DNA of 40,874 nt from an uncultured Alphaproteobacteria bacterium (lineage in GTDB: Bacteria; Pseudomonadota; Alphaproteobacteria; Methylaequorales; Methylaequoraceae), in the NCBI GenBank assembly GCA_902563505.1, contig CACEXK010000011.1:1-40874 (forward strand). The letters are read 5' to 3'. Below the pieces are notes generated by a model. The model had not been told where the DNA came from and did no database searches. It saw only the letters and a list, made by a program, of their open reading frames with translations. Below, piece after piece: positions 8,186 through 17,165 of this stretch. The stretch's first letter is position 1; each line of letters begins with the position of its first letter. Both the position numbers and the translations under genes were made by a program.

Positions 8186-9911
8186 TTTGATAAATAAGAT
8201 TGCTGCAGGAGAAGTTCTTGAAAGGCCATCATCAGCTGTAAAAGAATTGGTTGAAAATAGTATAGATGCAGGTGCTAAAAAAATTCAAATTTTTGTTAGA
8301 AACGGAGGTAAAACTGAGATAACAGTAATTGATGATGGCAATGGCATCGGTTCTGATCAGCTAGAGCTTGCAATTAAAAGACACGCAACATCAAAGATAA
8401 ACAAGGGTAATCTTGATCAGATAAATTCATTGGGTTTTAGAGGAGAGGCTTTACCTTCAATTGCATCAGTTTCTGAAATGATAATTAAGTCTAATGTAAA
8501 TTCAGATCAAAATGGAACATTAATAAATATAGTCGCAGGAAATATTAAGAAAATTGCTCCAACCAATCAGACTAAAGGAACATTTGTTAGTGTTAAAAAT
8601 TTATTTTTTTCAACACCTGCAAGATTAAAGTTTCTTAAAACAGAAAATTATGAATCACTTTTAATTAAGAGAATTATTCAAAAATTAGCTATATCAAACC
8701 ATACAATTCAATTTAATTTATCAATTAATGATAAAAATATAATTAGAACAAATAATTCAAGAATAAGTGATGATCACGAATCACTAAAAAATAGAGTTTC
8801 AGAAATATTAGGCAAAGAATTTTTAAAAAACTCAATATCTTTAAATCAAAACATTGGAGCTTTTAGGTTCTCAGGGCTTCTTGGGATTCCAACATTTAAT
8901 CATTCTAATTCAAACAATCAATATATTTTCGTTAATGGAAGAATTGTGAGTGACAAATCAATTAGTATGGTATTTAAATTAGCATATAGAGATTTCATTT
9001 CATACGATAGATTCCCTCAATTAATTTTATTTATCGAATGTCCATTCAGTGAAGTTGATGTAAATGTTCATCCTGCAAAGAGTGAAGTTAGATTCAAAGA
9101 CACAAATTTATTAAGATCTAACATTATAAATCTCTTTAAGGAAACTATCGCAAAAGCTGGTCATAGATCTAGTACAGTAAATACTTCAAAAGCAATAAAC
9201 AAGTTTTCTAGAGGTTATGTTTACCAAAACAGTTTAAAATTAAAAACTGAGGTATCAAAAGAAATTAACAAAACAAATCAAGAAAATATTCACGATAAAA
9301 ATATTCAAGATTCTTATGTTGAAGAAGATCATGCGCCATTGGGATTTGCAAAAAGCCAATTTCATAAAACATATGTAATTTCTGAAACTGATAGTGGCAT
9401 TATAATTGTTGATCAACATGCAGCTCATGAAAGAATTGTTTATGAAAAATTAAAAAAAGACTTTTATGAAAAAAAGATAAAAACACAAATTTTATTAATC
9501 CCAGTAATAATTGATTTAGACAAAACCACAATTGAGAATTTAAGAGGTTGTTATAAGATTGCTGAAAAATATGGGATGAAAATTGAGCAGTTTGGAAATG
9601 AATCAATAATTGTTAGGGAAGTACCTTTAATTTTAAGTGACTGTGACATAAAGAATTTAACATTAGATCTAATTAATGAATTAATTGAAGATAATGACGC
9701 AAAACCTCTAGAAACTAAGATTGATAATATTTGTTCCAAAATGTCTTGTCACGGATCTATTCGAGCTGGAAGAGTGCTTCAAGTGGATGAAATGAATGAT
9801 CTTCTCAGAAAAATGGAAAAAACTCCTTATTCAGGTCAATGTAATCATGGTAGACCTACTTATGTTGAGTTAAAACTTAATGATATTGAAAAGTTATTTG
9901 GCAGAAAATGA
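8157..9911 (+). CDS. mutL: DNA mismatch repair protein MutL
   Basis: MutL couples MutS mismatch recognition to strand removal. The N-terminal GHKL ATPase has AAGEVLERP, KELVENSIDAGA (E30, N34), DDGNGI and GFRGEAL. The C-terminal dimerisation domain carries the endonuclease motif DQHA-x2-E-x4-E starting at D419, plus SCHGSIRAGR and QCNHGRPT. This copy should therefore nick DNA itself, as expected in bacteria without MutH, unlike the E. coli protein. The linker (about residues 335-390) is short and polar. At 584 residues it is normal. The gene overlaps pgi by 29 bases, and its stop abuts the convergent rsmD stop exactly. mutS is not in the window. Confidence 0.96.
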   Translation: MSHIKVLPDDLINKIAAGEVLERPSSAVKELVENSIDAGAKKIQIFVRNGGKTEITVIDDGNGIGSDQLELAIKRHATSKINKGNLDQINSLGFRGEALPSIASVSEMIIKSNVNSDQNGTLINIVAGNIKKIAPTNQTKGTFVSVKNLFFSTPARLKFLKTENYESLLIKRIIQKLAISNHTIQFNLSINDKNIIRTNNSRISDDHESLKNRVSEILGKEFLKNSISLNQNIGAFRFSGLLGIPTFNHSNSNNQYIFVNGRIVSDKSISMVFKLAYRDFISYDRFPQLILFIECPFSEVDVNVHPAKSEVRFKDTNLLRSNIINLFKETIAKAGHRSSTVNTSKAINKFSRGYVYQNSLKLKTEVSKEINKTNQENIHDKNIQDSYVEEDHAPLGFAKSQFHKTYVISETDSGIIIVDQHAAHERIVYEKLKKDFYEKKIKTQILLIPVIIDLDKTTIENLRGCYKIAEKYGMKIEQFGNESIIVREVPLILSDCDIKNLTLDLINELIEDNDAKPLETKIDNICSKMSCHGSIRAGRVLQVDEMNDLLRKMEKTPYSGQCNHGRPTYVELKLNDIEKLFGRK

Positions 9912-10469
9912 TTATATTTTTTTTAAAAAAAGAAAATTTGAACTAGAAACTTTTTTTACCGTAATTTTTTTAAAACCCTCAGGGATAAAAATTTGTTTTT
10001 TTAATGGCAATTCAATTATTCCAATGCTTTTTTCATTTATTGATCTATTTTTTTTTAAAAGTCCCAGAACCTTTTCTATATCAACTTCATTATAGGGTGG
10101 GTCAAGAAAAAACAAGTCTGCATTTATCAAATCAATTTCAAAATTAGTTAAATCTAATTTTAAAAAATTTAAATTTTTATTTTCATTAAGTAAGGAGCAA
10201 TTTTTTTTTGTTAAGTCAATAGCTACTTCAGAAGAGTCAATAAAATATACATTTTCTGAACCTCTAGATATACATTCAATTCCAAGTGCACCTGATCCAC
10301 AGAAACAGTCTAAAACCCTCATTTGAGAAAAGCTTTTTTCTTCAATAAAAAGAATTGAGGTTAAAGTATTAAATATAGTTTCTTTACCTCTATCACTTGT
10401 AGGCCTTATTAAGTTATTTTTTGGAGAAAATAATTTTAAACCCTTAAATTTACCAGAAATGATTCTCAT
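9912..10469 (-). CDS. rsmD: 16S rRNA (guanine966-N2)-methyltransferase
   Basis: RsmD methylates N2 of G966 in the small-subunit RNA using S-adenosylmethionine. The sequence shows RIISGKFKG at the start, RPTSDRGKETIFN, the SAM-binding loop LDCFCGSGALGIE and the catalytic FLDPPY motif. ATG at 10469 is chosen because it gives the family start MRIISGKFKG; a TTG six bases upstream is less likely. It overlaps rluB by 20 bases and is the last gene of a three-gene minus-strand unit. Its stop is adjacent to the mutL stop. Confidence 0.94.
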   Translation of the reverse strand: MRIISGKFKGLKLFSPKNNLIRPTSDRGKETIFNTLTSILFIEEKSFSQMRVLDCFCGSGALGIECISRGSENVYFIDSSEVAIDLTKKNCSLLNENKNLNFLKLDLTNFEIDLINADLFFLDPPYNEVDIEKVLGLLKKNRSINEKSIGIIELPLKKQIFIPEGFKKITVKKVSSSNFLFLKKI

Positions 10470-11196
10470 CAACAAAACCTATTAGCTTTAAATATTTATC
10501 TAGTTTTTTATTTTCAACAATTTTTAATTCTCCGGTTTTTAATGAACCTAATTCAAATGGCCCAAAACTAATTCTTTTTAATTCTTGAACTTTTAATTTA
10601 AAATAATTCATTATTTTTCTAATTTCTCTATTTTTGCCCTCTCTAAGAGTTATTTCAAGCTGACTATGATTTTTGTATTCTTTTTTAATAATTAGTTCTA
10701 ATCTTTTGTAGATTATCCCATCAATTATCAGAGTTTTTTTTGATATCATCTCAAATTTTTTTGGTAATTTTCCTGTTACTTTTATTATATATTTCCTCTG
10801 AATTTCATTTGAGGGTTTCTCGAGAAATGATGATAAGCTTGGATTATTAGTCAATAATATTAGTCCCTCAGATTGAATGTCCAACCTTCCAACACTCACA
10901 ACCCTCAAAATATTCTTTGGGATTAAATTAAAAAAACTTATTTGATTCTTTTGTTCTTTGTTTGATGAAACATATCCCCTAGGTTTATAAAAACACCAGA
11001 GTTTTGTTATTTGTTTTCTGAGGATTTTTTTGTTTACTTCAACATTTTTTATTGAATTTATTTCAATATAGAAATCTTTGAATATAGCACCATTAATTTT
11101 AACCTTTCCTTTTTTAATCAACTCCTCTGCATCTCTTCTTGAACAAATACCAGAGTGTGAGATTATTTTTGAAATTCTTACAAGTTTTTCTTTCAA
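10450..11196 (-). CDS. rluB: rRNA pseudouridine synthase, RsuA/RluB family
   Basis: This enzyme isomerises a specific rRNA uridine to pseudouridine. An N-terminal S4 RNA-binding domain (ISKIISHSGICSRRDAEEL) is followed by the catalytic domain with GRLDIQSEGLILLTN, where the Asp of RLD is the nucleophile. The C-terminal EGKNREIRKIM block is typical. Alphaproteobacteria usually keep one such protein, annotated RluB, acting on 23S U2605; that target is by family analogy. The only plausible start is TTG at 11196, in a TTGA overlap with the upstream gene. Confidence 0.9.
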   Translation of the reverse strand: MKEKLVRISKIISHSGICSRRDAEELIKKGKVKINGAIFKDFYIEINSIKNVEVNKKILRKQITKLWCFYKPRGYVSSNKEQKNQISFFNLIPKNILRVVSVGRLDIQSEGLILLTNNPSLSSFLEKPSNEIQRKYIIKVTGKLPKKFEMISKKTLIIDGIIYKRLELIIKKEYKNHSQLEITLREGKNREIRKIMNYFKLKVQELKRISFGPFELGSLKTGELKIVENKKLDKYLKLIGFVDENHFW

Positions 11197-11912
11197 TTTT
11201 TTTTTCTTGAATTTTCTACCAATGCTCTAAAAATTTCAATATCTTTATTATCGATCAGAAATTCTGGATGCCATTGAATACCTAAACAAAAATTTAGGCT
11301 CTGATGTTCAAATCCCTCAATAATTCCATCCTCAGAATGAGAATTTATAATTAAACCTTCTCCTAACTTATCAACTGCTTGATGGTGTGCTGAATTAACA
11401 AACATAGAATCTACTTTAGTTATTTCATGAAGTTTAGTCTCTTTTTTAATTATTACTTTGTGACTGGCTTCGTTTCTAGGGTTTTTTTGTTCGTGATTTA
11501 TTGTTGTTTTAACTGTATCGGGAATATGTTGAATTAATGATCCACCCAATACAACATTTAATAATTGTTGTCCTCCGCAAATTCCTAATACTGGAAGATT
11601 GATTTTAATTGCTTTTTTTGTAATTTCATATTCAAAAACTGTTCTCTCATTTTTTAACTTAATCTCTGAGGAATTAATTTTTTGTCCGTAAAATTTGGGA
11701 TCTATATCAAAATCACCACCGGTAATAATTAATGCATCAATTATTTCTAAATAATATGGAATTTTTTCAAGATTCTGAGGAAGAAAAATTGAGATTCCAC
11801 CCACTTTATCAATTGATTCAGAATAATTTTTTCTGATAGCGTACCAAGGGAATTTTGAATATGTATCATTGCTACCCTCATCGATAGTTATACCTATAAT
11901 TGGATTTTTCAT
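11193..11912 (-). CDS. Gamma-glutamyl hydrolase, peptidase C26 (PuuD-like)
   Basis: A class I glutamine-amidotransferase-like hydrolase of the C26 family, which includes PuuD (gamma-glutamyl-GABA hydrolase). The nucleophile is C112 in LGICGGQQ. The histidine and glutamate of the triad are in the C-terminal QWHPE. TGGDFDIDPKFYG is the family's substrate loop. No other putrescine-pathway genes are nearby, so the PuuD role is not supported by context, and another gamma-glutamyl compound could be the substrate. It heads the unit with rluB and rsmD, 38 bases from the divergent cyclophilin-like gene. Confidence 0.88.
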   Translation of the reverse strand: MKNPIIGITIDEGSNDTYSKFPWYAIRKNYSESIDKVGGISIFLPQNLEKIPYYLEIIDALIITGGDFDIDPKFYGQKINSSEIKLKNERTVFEYEITKKAIKINLPVLGICGGQQLLNVVLGGSLIQHIPDTVKTTINHEQKNPRNEASHKVIIKKETKLHEITKVDSMFVNSAHHQAVDKLGEGLIINSHSEDGIIEGFEHQSLNFCLGIQWHPEFLIDNKDIEIFRALVENSRKKN

Positions 11913-11950
11913 AATTGTTTAAAAAAAAAGAGTTTATGTTAATTTATTAT

Positions 11951-12325
11951 ATGAAAAAAAAATGTAAAATAAGCATAAAAAATCATAAAATAATAACAAG
12001 TCTCAAAAATACCGAAACGGCAAGAATTATTTGGGAAAAACTTCCACTAAAATCAAAAGTAAATACTTGGGGTAGCGAAGTGTACTTTTATGTAAATTTT
12101 CATTCAGAGATAGAAGATGAAGCAAAAGAAATTATTGATTTCGGTGAAATAGCTTACTGGCCAATTGGAAAAGCCATTGCAATTGGATTTGGAAAAACTC
12201 CAATTTCAAAGAAAAATGAAATTCGTCTCGCAGATAAGTGCAATGTTTGGGGAAAGACAAGTTATGATTTAAAAAAACTTAAGGATGTGGTTCCTGGAGA
12301 TGAGGTAATAATTGAAAGATATTGA
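11951..12325 (+). CDS. Cyclophilin-like fold protein (PF04126 type), function unknown
   Basis: A small beta-barrel protein resembling Thermotoga TM1367, the type member of the cyclophilin-like family PF04126. Conserved stretches are KSKVNTWGSEVYF, GEIAYWPIGKAIAIGFGKTP and the C-terminal PGDEVIIE. Members have a cyclophilin-like structure but no demonstrated prolyl isomerase activity, so no function is assigned. ATG 11951 is preferred because it aligns with the family N-terminus. ATG 11936 and TTG 11915 are in frame upstream and none has a strong ribosome-binding site. The end overlaps tadA by 14 bases, so the two are probably co-translated. Confidence 0.8.
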   Translation: MKKKCKISIKNHKIITSLKNTETARIIWEKLPLKSKVNTWGSEVYFYVNFHSEIEDEAKEIIDFGEIAYWPIGKAIAIGFGKTPISKKNEIRLADKCNVWGKTSYDLKKLKDVVPGDEVIIERY

Positions 12326-12758
12326 AAAGGAAATTATGAATTTTGCATTGAAACTTGCTCAATCATCACCTAAAAACGAAATTCCTGTGGGATGTGTGAT
12401 AGCAGATTCGAAAGGAAAGATAATAAGTTATGCAAATAATTCCACTTTAAAAAAAAATGATCCAACCGCTCACGCTGAAATAATTGCAATTCGCAAAGCA
12501 TGTAAGAAGTTAAAGACCAGTAAATTATTAGATTTTTCAATTTTTGTTACTCTTGAGCCATGTAAAATGTGCGAAGCAGCAATTCTACAATCTGGTATAA
12601 AAAAAGTTTTTTTTGGAGCTTATTCCGATTATTTTCGTATTTTTAAAGAAAAAAAAAAAAATTATGATTCTGAAAATAGAGGTTATCAATATTACGGTGG
12701 TATTAAAGAGAAAGAATGTTCAAATTTGATTAGAAATTTTTTTAAAAGTAAAAGATAA
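12312..12758 (+). CDS. tadA: tRNA-specific adenosine deaminase
   Basis: TadA deaminates A34 to inosine in the tRNA-Arg anticodon and is essential in most bacteria. The zinc and catalytic residues are present: H54 and E56 in PTAHAE, and C84/C87 in EPCKMC. NEIPVGCVI and the C-terminal GGIKEKECSNLIRNFF fit TadA rather than cytidine or guanine deaminases. Two starts are possible: TTG 12312, preceded by GAGGT six bases upstream, and ATG 12336, preceded by AAGGA. The longer form is chosen because it supplies the first helix. A run of 13 A (12649-12661) lies inside the coding region. The gene abuts the convergent purD stop with no gap. Confidence 0.92.
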   Translation: MKDIEKEIMNFALKLAQSSPKNEIPVGCVIADSKGKIISYANNSTLKKNDPTAHAEIIAIRKACKKLKTSKLLDFSIFVTLEPCKMCEAAILQSGIKKVFFGAYSDYFRIFKEKKKNYDSENRGYQYYGGIKEKECSNLIRNFFKSKR

Positions 12759-14024
12759 TCAGTAATTTTTTATACCTATGTCCTCTCTAAAAAATCCATC
12801 TTCCCAATTAATTATTCTCAGAGCATCATAGGCTTTTTCTCTTGCAATATCCAAAGACTTTGCTTTTGAAGTAATTGATAAAACTCTTCCGCCTTCAGAG
12901 AAAATTTTATTTGATAATTTTTTTGTTCCAGCATGAAAAATTTCAATGCCTTCAATTTTTTCTGCTTTTTCGATATTTTCTATTAACTTATTTTTTTCAT
13001 ATGAATCTGGGTACCCATTTGCTGCTAAAACAACACAAATAACAGAATCATAATTTTTTTTTATTTTGATAGAGGATAATTGATTAGAGCTTGTGGCTAA
13101 TAAAATTTCTAGTAGATCACTCTCTAATGTCCTCAATAAAGTTTGGCATTCTGGATCACCAAACCTTACATTATATTCAATCACAAAAGGTTCATTTTTA
13201 TTTATCATTAAACCAAAAAACAAGATACCTCTGTAATCAATTTTTTCTTTTCTTAAACCCGAGATGGTTTTATTAATTACTTTATCTAAAATTTTTTTTT
13301 CTAATTTTTTATTAACTTTTTTAGATGGAGTAAAACAACCCATCCCTCCTGTATTTGGACCCTTGTCATTGTTAAAAGCTTTTTTATGGTCCAAAGCATA
13401 TCCTAAAGGTAAAAATGAATCTTTATCCACAAAAACAAAATAACTTATTTCGAATCCATCCAAAAATTCTTCTATTATGATTTCATTTCCAGATTCACCA
13501 AATTTTTTTTCTTTCATTATGGTATCAATAGCTTGATTAGCTTCTTTCAAATTTTTACAAATAATAACTCCTTTTCCTGAAGCAAGACCATTAGCTTTTA
13601 CAACTATTGGGAAGATAGATTTTTTTAAAAATCTTTTTGCCTCAGAAATAGAACTAAAATAACTATACTCAGCAGTTGGAATATTGTTGTTTTTTAAAAA
13701 TAATTTTGCAAATGATTTGGATGTTTCTAGTTGAGATGCTTTTTTTGATGGTCCAAAAGTTTTGATTTTATTTCTTATCAAATAATCACTTAATCCATCA
13801 GCTAAAAAATCTTCTGGACCAATTATTACAAATGTAATTTTATTTTTTTTACAAAAATCCAGAATTTTTTTTTTATTTTTTATTTCTAAATTTGGACAAT
13901 CAGCAATGTCAGATATCCCTCCATTACCAGGAATACAAAAAATTTTTTTACAGTTAGAGGATTTTTTAAGTGACCAACAAATTGAATGTTCCCTTGCCCC
14001 ACTACCTATTACTAAAATATTCAA
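12759..14024 (-). CDS. purD: Phosphoribosylamine-glycine ligase
   Basis: This ATP-grasp enzyme makes glycinamide ribonucleotide, step two of purine synthesis. It begins NILVIGSGAREHSI and contains the ATP-binding KANGLASGKGV. It also has GGMGCFTPS and the metal-binding RFGDPECQ. At 421 residues it is full length. The start codon is TTG at 14024, supported by an upstream AAGGA at suitable distance on the minus strand and by the conserved N-terminus. It stands alone between the convergent tadA and the divergent xseA, 43 bases away, so both promoters must fit in that gap or reach into the coding regions. Confidence 0.96.
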   Translation of the reverse strand: MNILVIGSGAREHSICWSLKKSSNCKKIFCIPGNGGISDIADCPNLEIKNKKKILDFCKKNKITFVIIGPEDFLADGLSDYLIRNKIKTFGPSKKASQLETSKSFAKLFLKNNNIPTAEYSYFSSISEAKRFLKKSIFPIVVKANGLASGKGVIICKNLKEANQAIDTIMKEKKFGESGNEIIIEEFLDGFEISYFVFVDKDSFLPLGYALDHKKAFNNDKGPNTGGMGCFTPSKKVNKKLEKKILDKVINKTISGLRKEKIDYRGILFFGLMINKNEPFVIEYNVRFGDPECQTLLRTLESDLLEILLATSSNQLSSIKIKKNYDSVICVVLAANGYPDSYEKNKLIENIEKAEKIEGIEIFHAGTKKLSNKIFSEGGRVLSITSKAKSLDIAREKAYDALRIINWEDGFFREDIGIKNY

Positions 14025-14067
14025 GAATATTATTCCTTTTTATGCTATCTATTATTAAAAATTATTG

Positions 14068-15405
14068 ATGAATAATTTATCAAACATATCCCAATATACC
14101 GTAACAGAACTTAATAAATCTATAAAAAATATTATTGAAAGTTCATTCTTGATAATAGAGGTTTCAGGTGAGATTTCTGACTTAAAAAAACATTCTTCAG
14201 GACATATATACTTTACATTAAAAGATGAAGAAAGTTCAATTTCCTCTATTTGCTGGAGATCTAATGTACCAAAGTTGAATTTTGAAGTTGAGGATGGATT
14301 ATCAGTAAAAGTTAAAGGAAAAATCACAACCTATTCTCCCCAATCAAAGTATCAATTGATAGTGGAACAAATCGAACACCAGGGAGAAGGAGCACTTCTT
14401 AAAATTTTAGAAAAGAGAAAAAAAAAATTATTAGACGAAGGAATTTTTGACAAGATTCACAAGAAAGAACTTCCTAAAATTCCAAAAACTATTGGGGTTA
14501 TAACCTCAGAGTCTGGTTCTGTTATAAAAGATATAATTCATAGAATTACTGATAGATTTCCTCTTAATATAATATTATTTCCTGCCAAAGTTCAAGGTAG
14601 AGAGTGTGTAAAAGATGTTTGTGAAGGAATAGATTTTTTTAATAATTTTATAAATAAAAATCTAGAAGAATCAGTTGATCTGGTAATTATAGCAAGAGGA
14701 GGGGGAAGTTTAGAAGATTTGATGCCATTTAATGATGAGGAAATGGTTAGAAAAATATTTAATTCGAAAATTCCAGTAGTTTCAGCGGTTGGGCATGAGA
14801 CAGATATAACCTTAGTAGATTTTGTATCTGACTTGAGATCACCCACACCTTCGGCTGCGGCAGAGATGATCGTGCCAGATAGAAAAGAGATTTTAATAAG
14901 AATAAAAGAAAAGTTTTCTAATATAAAAAATAACTACAAAAAATATTTGAATCAAAAATCTAATTCATTAGAATTATCCTACTCAAAATTTCCTGATTTA
15001 ATATCTATAATAAATAGTCATTCTCAAGGTCTAGACTTGATAAATCAGAAATTAAGTACTTTTTTAGAAAAAATTTTTACGAAAAAAAAAATTTCATATT
15101 TGGCAGTTACAAGAAAGTTTAATACAGATATTCTTGTTAATTCAATTAATACAACAAAAGATAAATTTTTATTAGTTTCAAAAAGATTAGTAAAAGAGAT
15201 TATAGATTTAATAAGAAATAAAAAATTGATTTTTAGTTCAAAGGAAAAGCAATTAAATATATTATCACACCGAGAAACTTTGAAAAGGGGATTTGCACTC
15301 GTTAGAAAGAAAGAAAAGATTGTTTCAGATGATAAGCAAATTCAGGTAAAAGAAAAAATAGAAATAGAATTTTTTAAAAGCAAAACTAATGTGAGAAAGT
15401 TATGA
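14068..15405 (+). CDS. xseA: Exodeoxyribonuclease VII large subunit
   Basis: XseA is the catalytic subunit of the single-strand-specific nuclease that trims DNA to oligonucleotides during repair. An OB-fold domain (residues about 10-105) contains VSGEISDLKKHSSGHIYFTLKD. The nuclease domain has IGVITSESGSVIKDI, LVIIARGGGSLEDL and VGHETDITLVDFVSDLRSPTPSAAAE. A long Lys-rich coiled-coil region follows, ending in the typical RGFALVRK motif. ATG 14068 is preferred over the TTG three bases before. The small subunit XseB is not in the window. It ends in an ATGA overlap with the next gene. Confidence 0.95.
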   Translation: MNNLSNISQYTVTELNKSIKNIIESSFLIIEVSGEISDLKKHSSGHIYFTLKDEESSISSICWRSNVPKLNFEVEDGLSVKVKGKITTYSPQSKYQLIVEQIEHQGEGALLKILEKRKKKLLDEGIFDKIHKKELPKIPKTIGVITSESGSVIKDIIHRITDRFPLNIILFPAKVQGRECVKDVCEGIDFFNNFINKNLEESVDLVIIARGGGSLEDLMPFNDEEMVRKIFNSKIPVVSAVGHETDITLVDFVSDLRSPTPSAAAEMIVPDRKEILIRIKEKFSNIKNNYKKYLNQKSNSLELSYSKFPDLISIINSHSQGLDLINQKLSTFLEKIFTKKKISYLAVTRKFNTDILVNSINTTKDKFLLVSKRLVKEIIDLIRNKKLIFSSKEKQLNILSHRETLKRGFALVRKKEKIVSDDKQIQVKEKIEIEFFKSKTNVRKL

Positions 15406-16199
15406 TCAAACTATTTTTACTTTTATCAACTATTCTTTTTTCAAAAAATGCAATTTCTGATGATTTTCCAGCTATTTTTGGCTGTTTTTGTGAAGGAGGG
15501 TTATTAACTGGAAAAATAAAAAACAATCAAGAAATAAAAATCAATGAGAAAAAATTAACTGTTTACGAGAATGGAATTTTTGTATTTGCATTTGGAAGAA
15601 AATTTGATGATTATGTAACAGTCTCAATAAATGGAAAAACAAAAAAATTTAAAGTTAAAAATAAAAAATATAAAATAGAAAGAATAAATGGGTTGCCAAA
15701 CAAAAAAGTACAACCCTCAGAAAAAGATTTGATACAAATCAGAAATGATCAGAAAAAGATAAAGCTTTCAAAAAAAATTGGAGAGAAAAAAAAATTATTT
15801 GGTAGTAAATTTATATTACCTGTAAAAGGAAGACTTTCAGGATTCTTTGGAAGTCAGAGAATTCTCAATTCTAAACCAAGAAGTCCGCATAATGGGATAG
15901 ATATAGCACAAAAAGAGGGTGCTGAAATTTTAGCACCTGCATCTGGTCGAGTGAAACTTGTTGAAAACAATATGTTTTTTACGGGCAATACTTTGATAAT
16001 GGATCATGGCCTTGGATTAATATCAATTTTTGCACATATGAAAAAAATTAATGTTAAAAATGGTCAATATGTTGATCTTGGCAAAAAAATTGGAGAAGTG
16101 GGAATGACTGGAAGAGCTACAGGTCCCCATTTGCATTGGGGAGTTTATTTATTAGAAAAACCTGTGGATCCTTTATCATTGGTCCAATCAGATTTCTGA
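15402..16199 (+). CDS. Secreted M23 (LytM-type) metallopeptidase
   Basis: A periplasmic zinc peptidase of the lysostaphin/LytM family that probably cuts peptidoglycan cross-links. Residues 1-19 form a signal peptide. A beta-rich N-terminal part (about 25-90) and a Lys-rich linker precede the catalytic domain at about 135-260. The zinc ligands H163 and D167 (SPHNGID) and H245, with catalytic H243 (GPHLHWG) and H212, are all there, so it should be active rather than an EnvC-like activator. The start is in an ATGA overlap with xseA. The 3' end overlaps convergent lpxK by 12 bases. Many alphaproteobacteria have a DUF2093 gene after xseA; none is seen here. Confidence 0.92.
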   Translation: MIKLFLLLSTILFSKNAISDDFPAIFGCFCEGGLLTGKIKNNQEIKINEKKLTVYENGIFVFAFGRKFDDYVTVSINGKTKKFKVKNKKYKIERINGLPNKKVQPSEKDLIQIRNDQKKIKLSKKIGEKKKLFGSKFILPVKGRLSGFFGSQRILNSKPRSPHNGIDIAQKEGAEILAPASGRVKLVENNMFFTGNTLIMDHGLGLISIFAHMKKINVKNGQYVDLGKKIGEVGMTGRATGPHLHWGVYLLEKPVDPLSLVQSDF

Positions 16200-17156
16200 C
16201 AATTTTTTTAATAGAAAGTTTGTAAAACTGGACTCATTTTCAATTAAAATTTCTAGATCAACTATATTTATATATTTTTTATATTGGCTTGGAACTCTTA
16301 TGAAATCTTTCATGGTTGTAACAATTGAAAGTTTTTCAAATTTTGCTAAATCTATTATTTCCTTAATTTCTTTCTCTTGATATTTATGGTGATCTGGAAA
16401 TTCAATAAACTTGAACAAATGAAATCCTAAGTTTTTAAGTCCATCGAAAAAGTTCTGATTATTTCCTAAACCAGAAAAAGCAATTAACTTTTTATATTTT
16501 AATTTTTTAATCTTCATAACTTTTTTTGCAAAAAAAATTTTTTTTTTATCAAAAATAAAATCTTGATTATTAAAATTAATTTTTCCAATTATTAAAATAG
16601 CATCACATTTCTTCAATGTTTTTTTGATAGTCTCTCGGAGTGGTCCAGCTGGAAATAGTCTATTATTTCCAAATCCATAATTGCCATCGATAACTAAAAT
16701 CGAGATATCTTTTTTAATGCTTTTGCTTTGCAAGCCATCATCAAGAATAATTAAGTTGGCATCATTTTTTTTACAAAAATTTGCTCCCTCGATTTTATTT
16801 TTTGATATACAGGTTTTTCCAGATTTAAGGTGCAGTATTGCCTCATCGCCAACATCAATAAAGCTATGATTATTATTTACTAGCGATGGCCCCTTCAATA
16901 AGCCTTTATAACCTCTTGTTAATACAAAAATATTTGCAATTTTTTTTTTTAATAGACTGCGTAATTTCATCACAATAGGAGTTTTTCCAGATCCTCCAAT
17001 TGTTGCATTTCCAACGCAAATAATTGGTATGCCTATATTCACTTCTTTTTTTATTTTTGAAAAAAAAATATGAACTAAATAGTAAAGATATGAAAAAGGA
17101 ATTAAAATAAAACTTAGTAATCTTTTTTTTTCCCAAAAAATCGGTGTTTTCAACAT
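16188..17156 (-). CDS. lpxK: Tetraacyldisaccharide 4'-kinase
   Basis: LpxK phosphorylates the 4' position of the lipid A disaccharide at the inner membrane. An N-terminal hydrophobic anchor (about residues 13-32) precedes the P-loop GNATIGGSGKTP at 49-60. LTRGYKG, ILDDGLQ and the FPAGPLRE block are family hallmarks. At 322 residues it is normal. It lies 9 bases after waaA on the same strand and closes the lipid A operon. Its last codons overlap the convergent M23 gene. Confidence 0.95.
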   Translation of the reverse strand: MLKTPIFWEKKRLLSFILIPFSYLYYLVHIFFSKIKKEVNIGIPIICVGNATIGGSGKTPIVMKLRSLLKKKIANIFVLTRGYKGLLKGPSLVNNNHSFIDVGDEAILHLKSGKTCISKNKIEGANFCKKNDANLIILDDGLQSKSIKKDISILVIDGNYGFGNNRLFPAGPLRETIKKTLKKCDAILIIGKINFNNQDFIFDKKKIFFAKKVMKIKKLKYKKLIAFSGLGNNQNFFDGLKNLGFHLFKFIEFPDHHKYQEKEIKEIIDLAKFEKLSIVTTMKDFIRVPSQYKKYINIVDLEILIENESSFTNFLLKKLSEI

Positions 17157-17165
17157 TTTTTATAG

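Noticed and set aside
9912-9960. T-rich stretch after mutL as a rho-independent terminator
   Set aside because: The T runs encode the lysine-rich C-terminus of rsmD and no GC stem precedes them.
11193-11912. Calling the C26 hydrolase PuuD of the putrescine pathway
   Set aside because: Motifs fit the family, but no other puu genes are near, so the specific pathway is unsupported.
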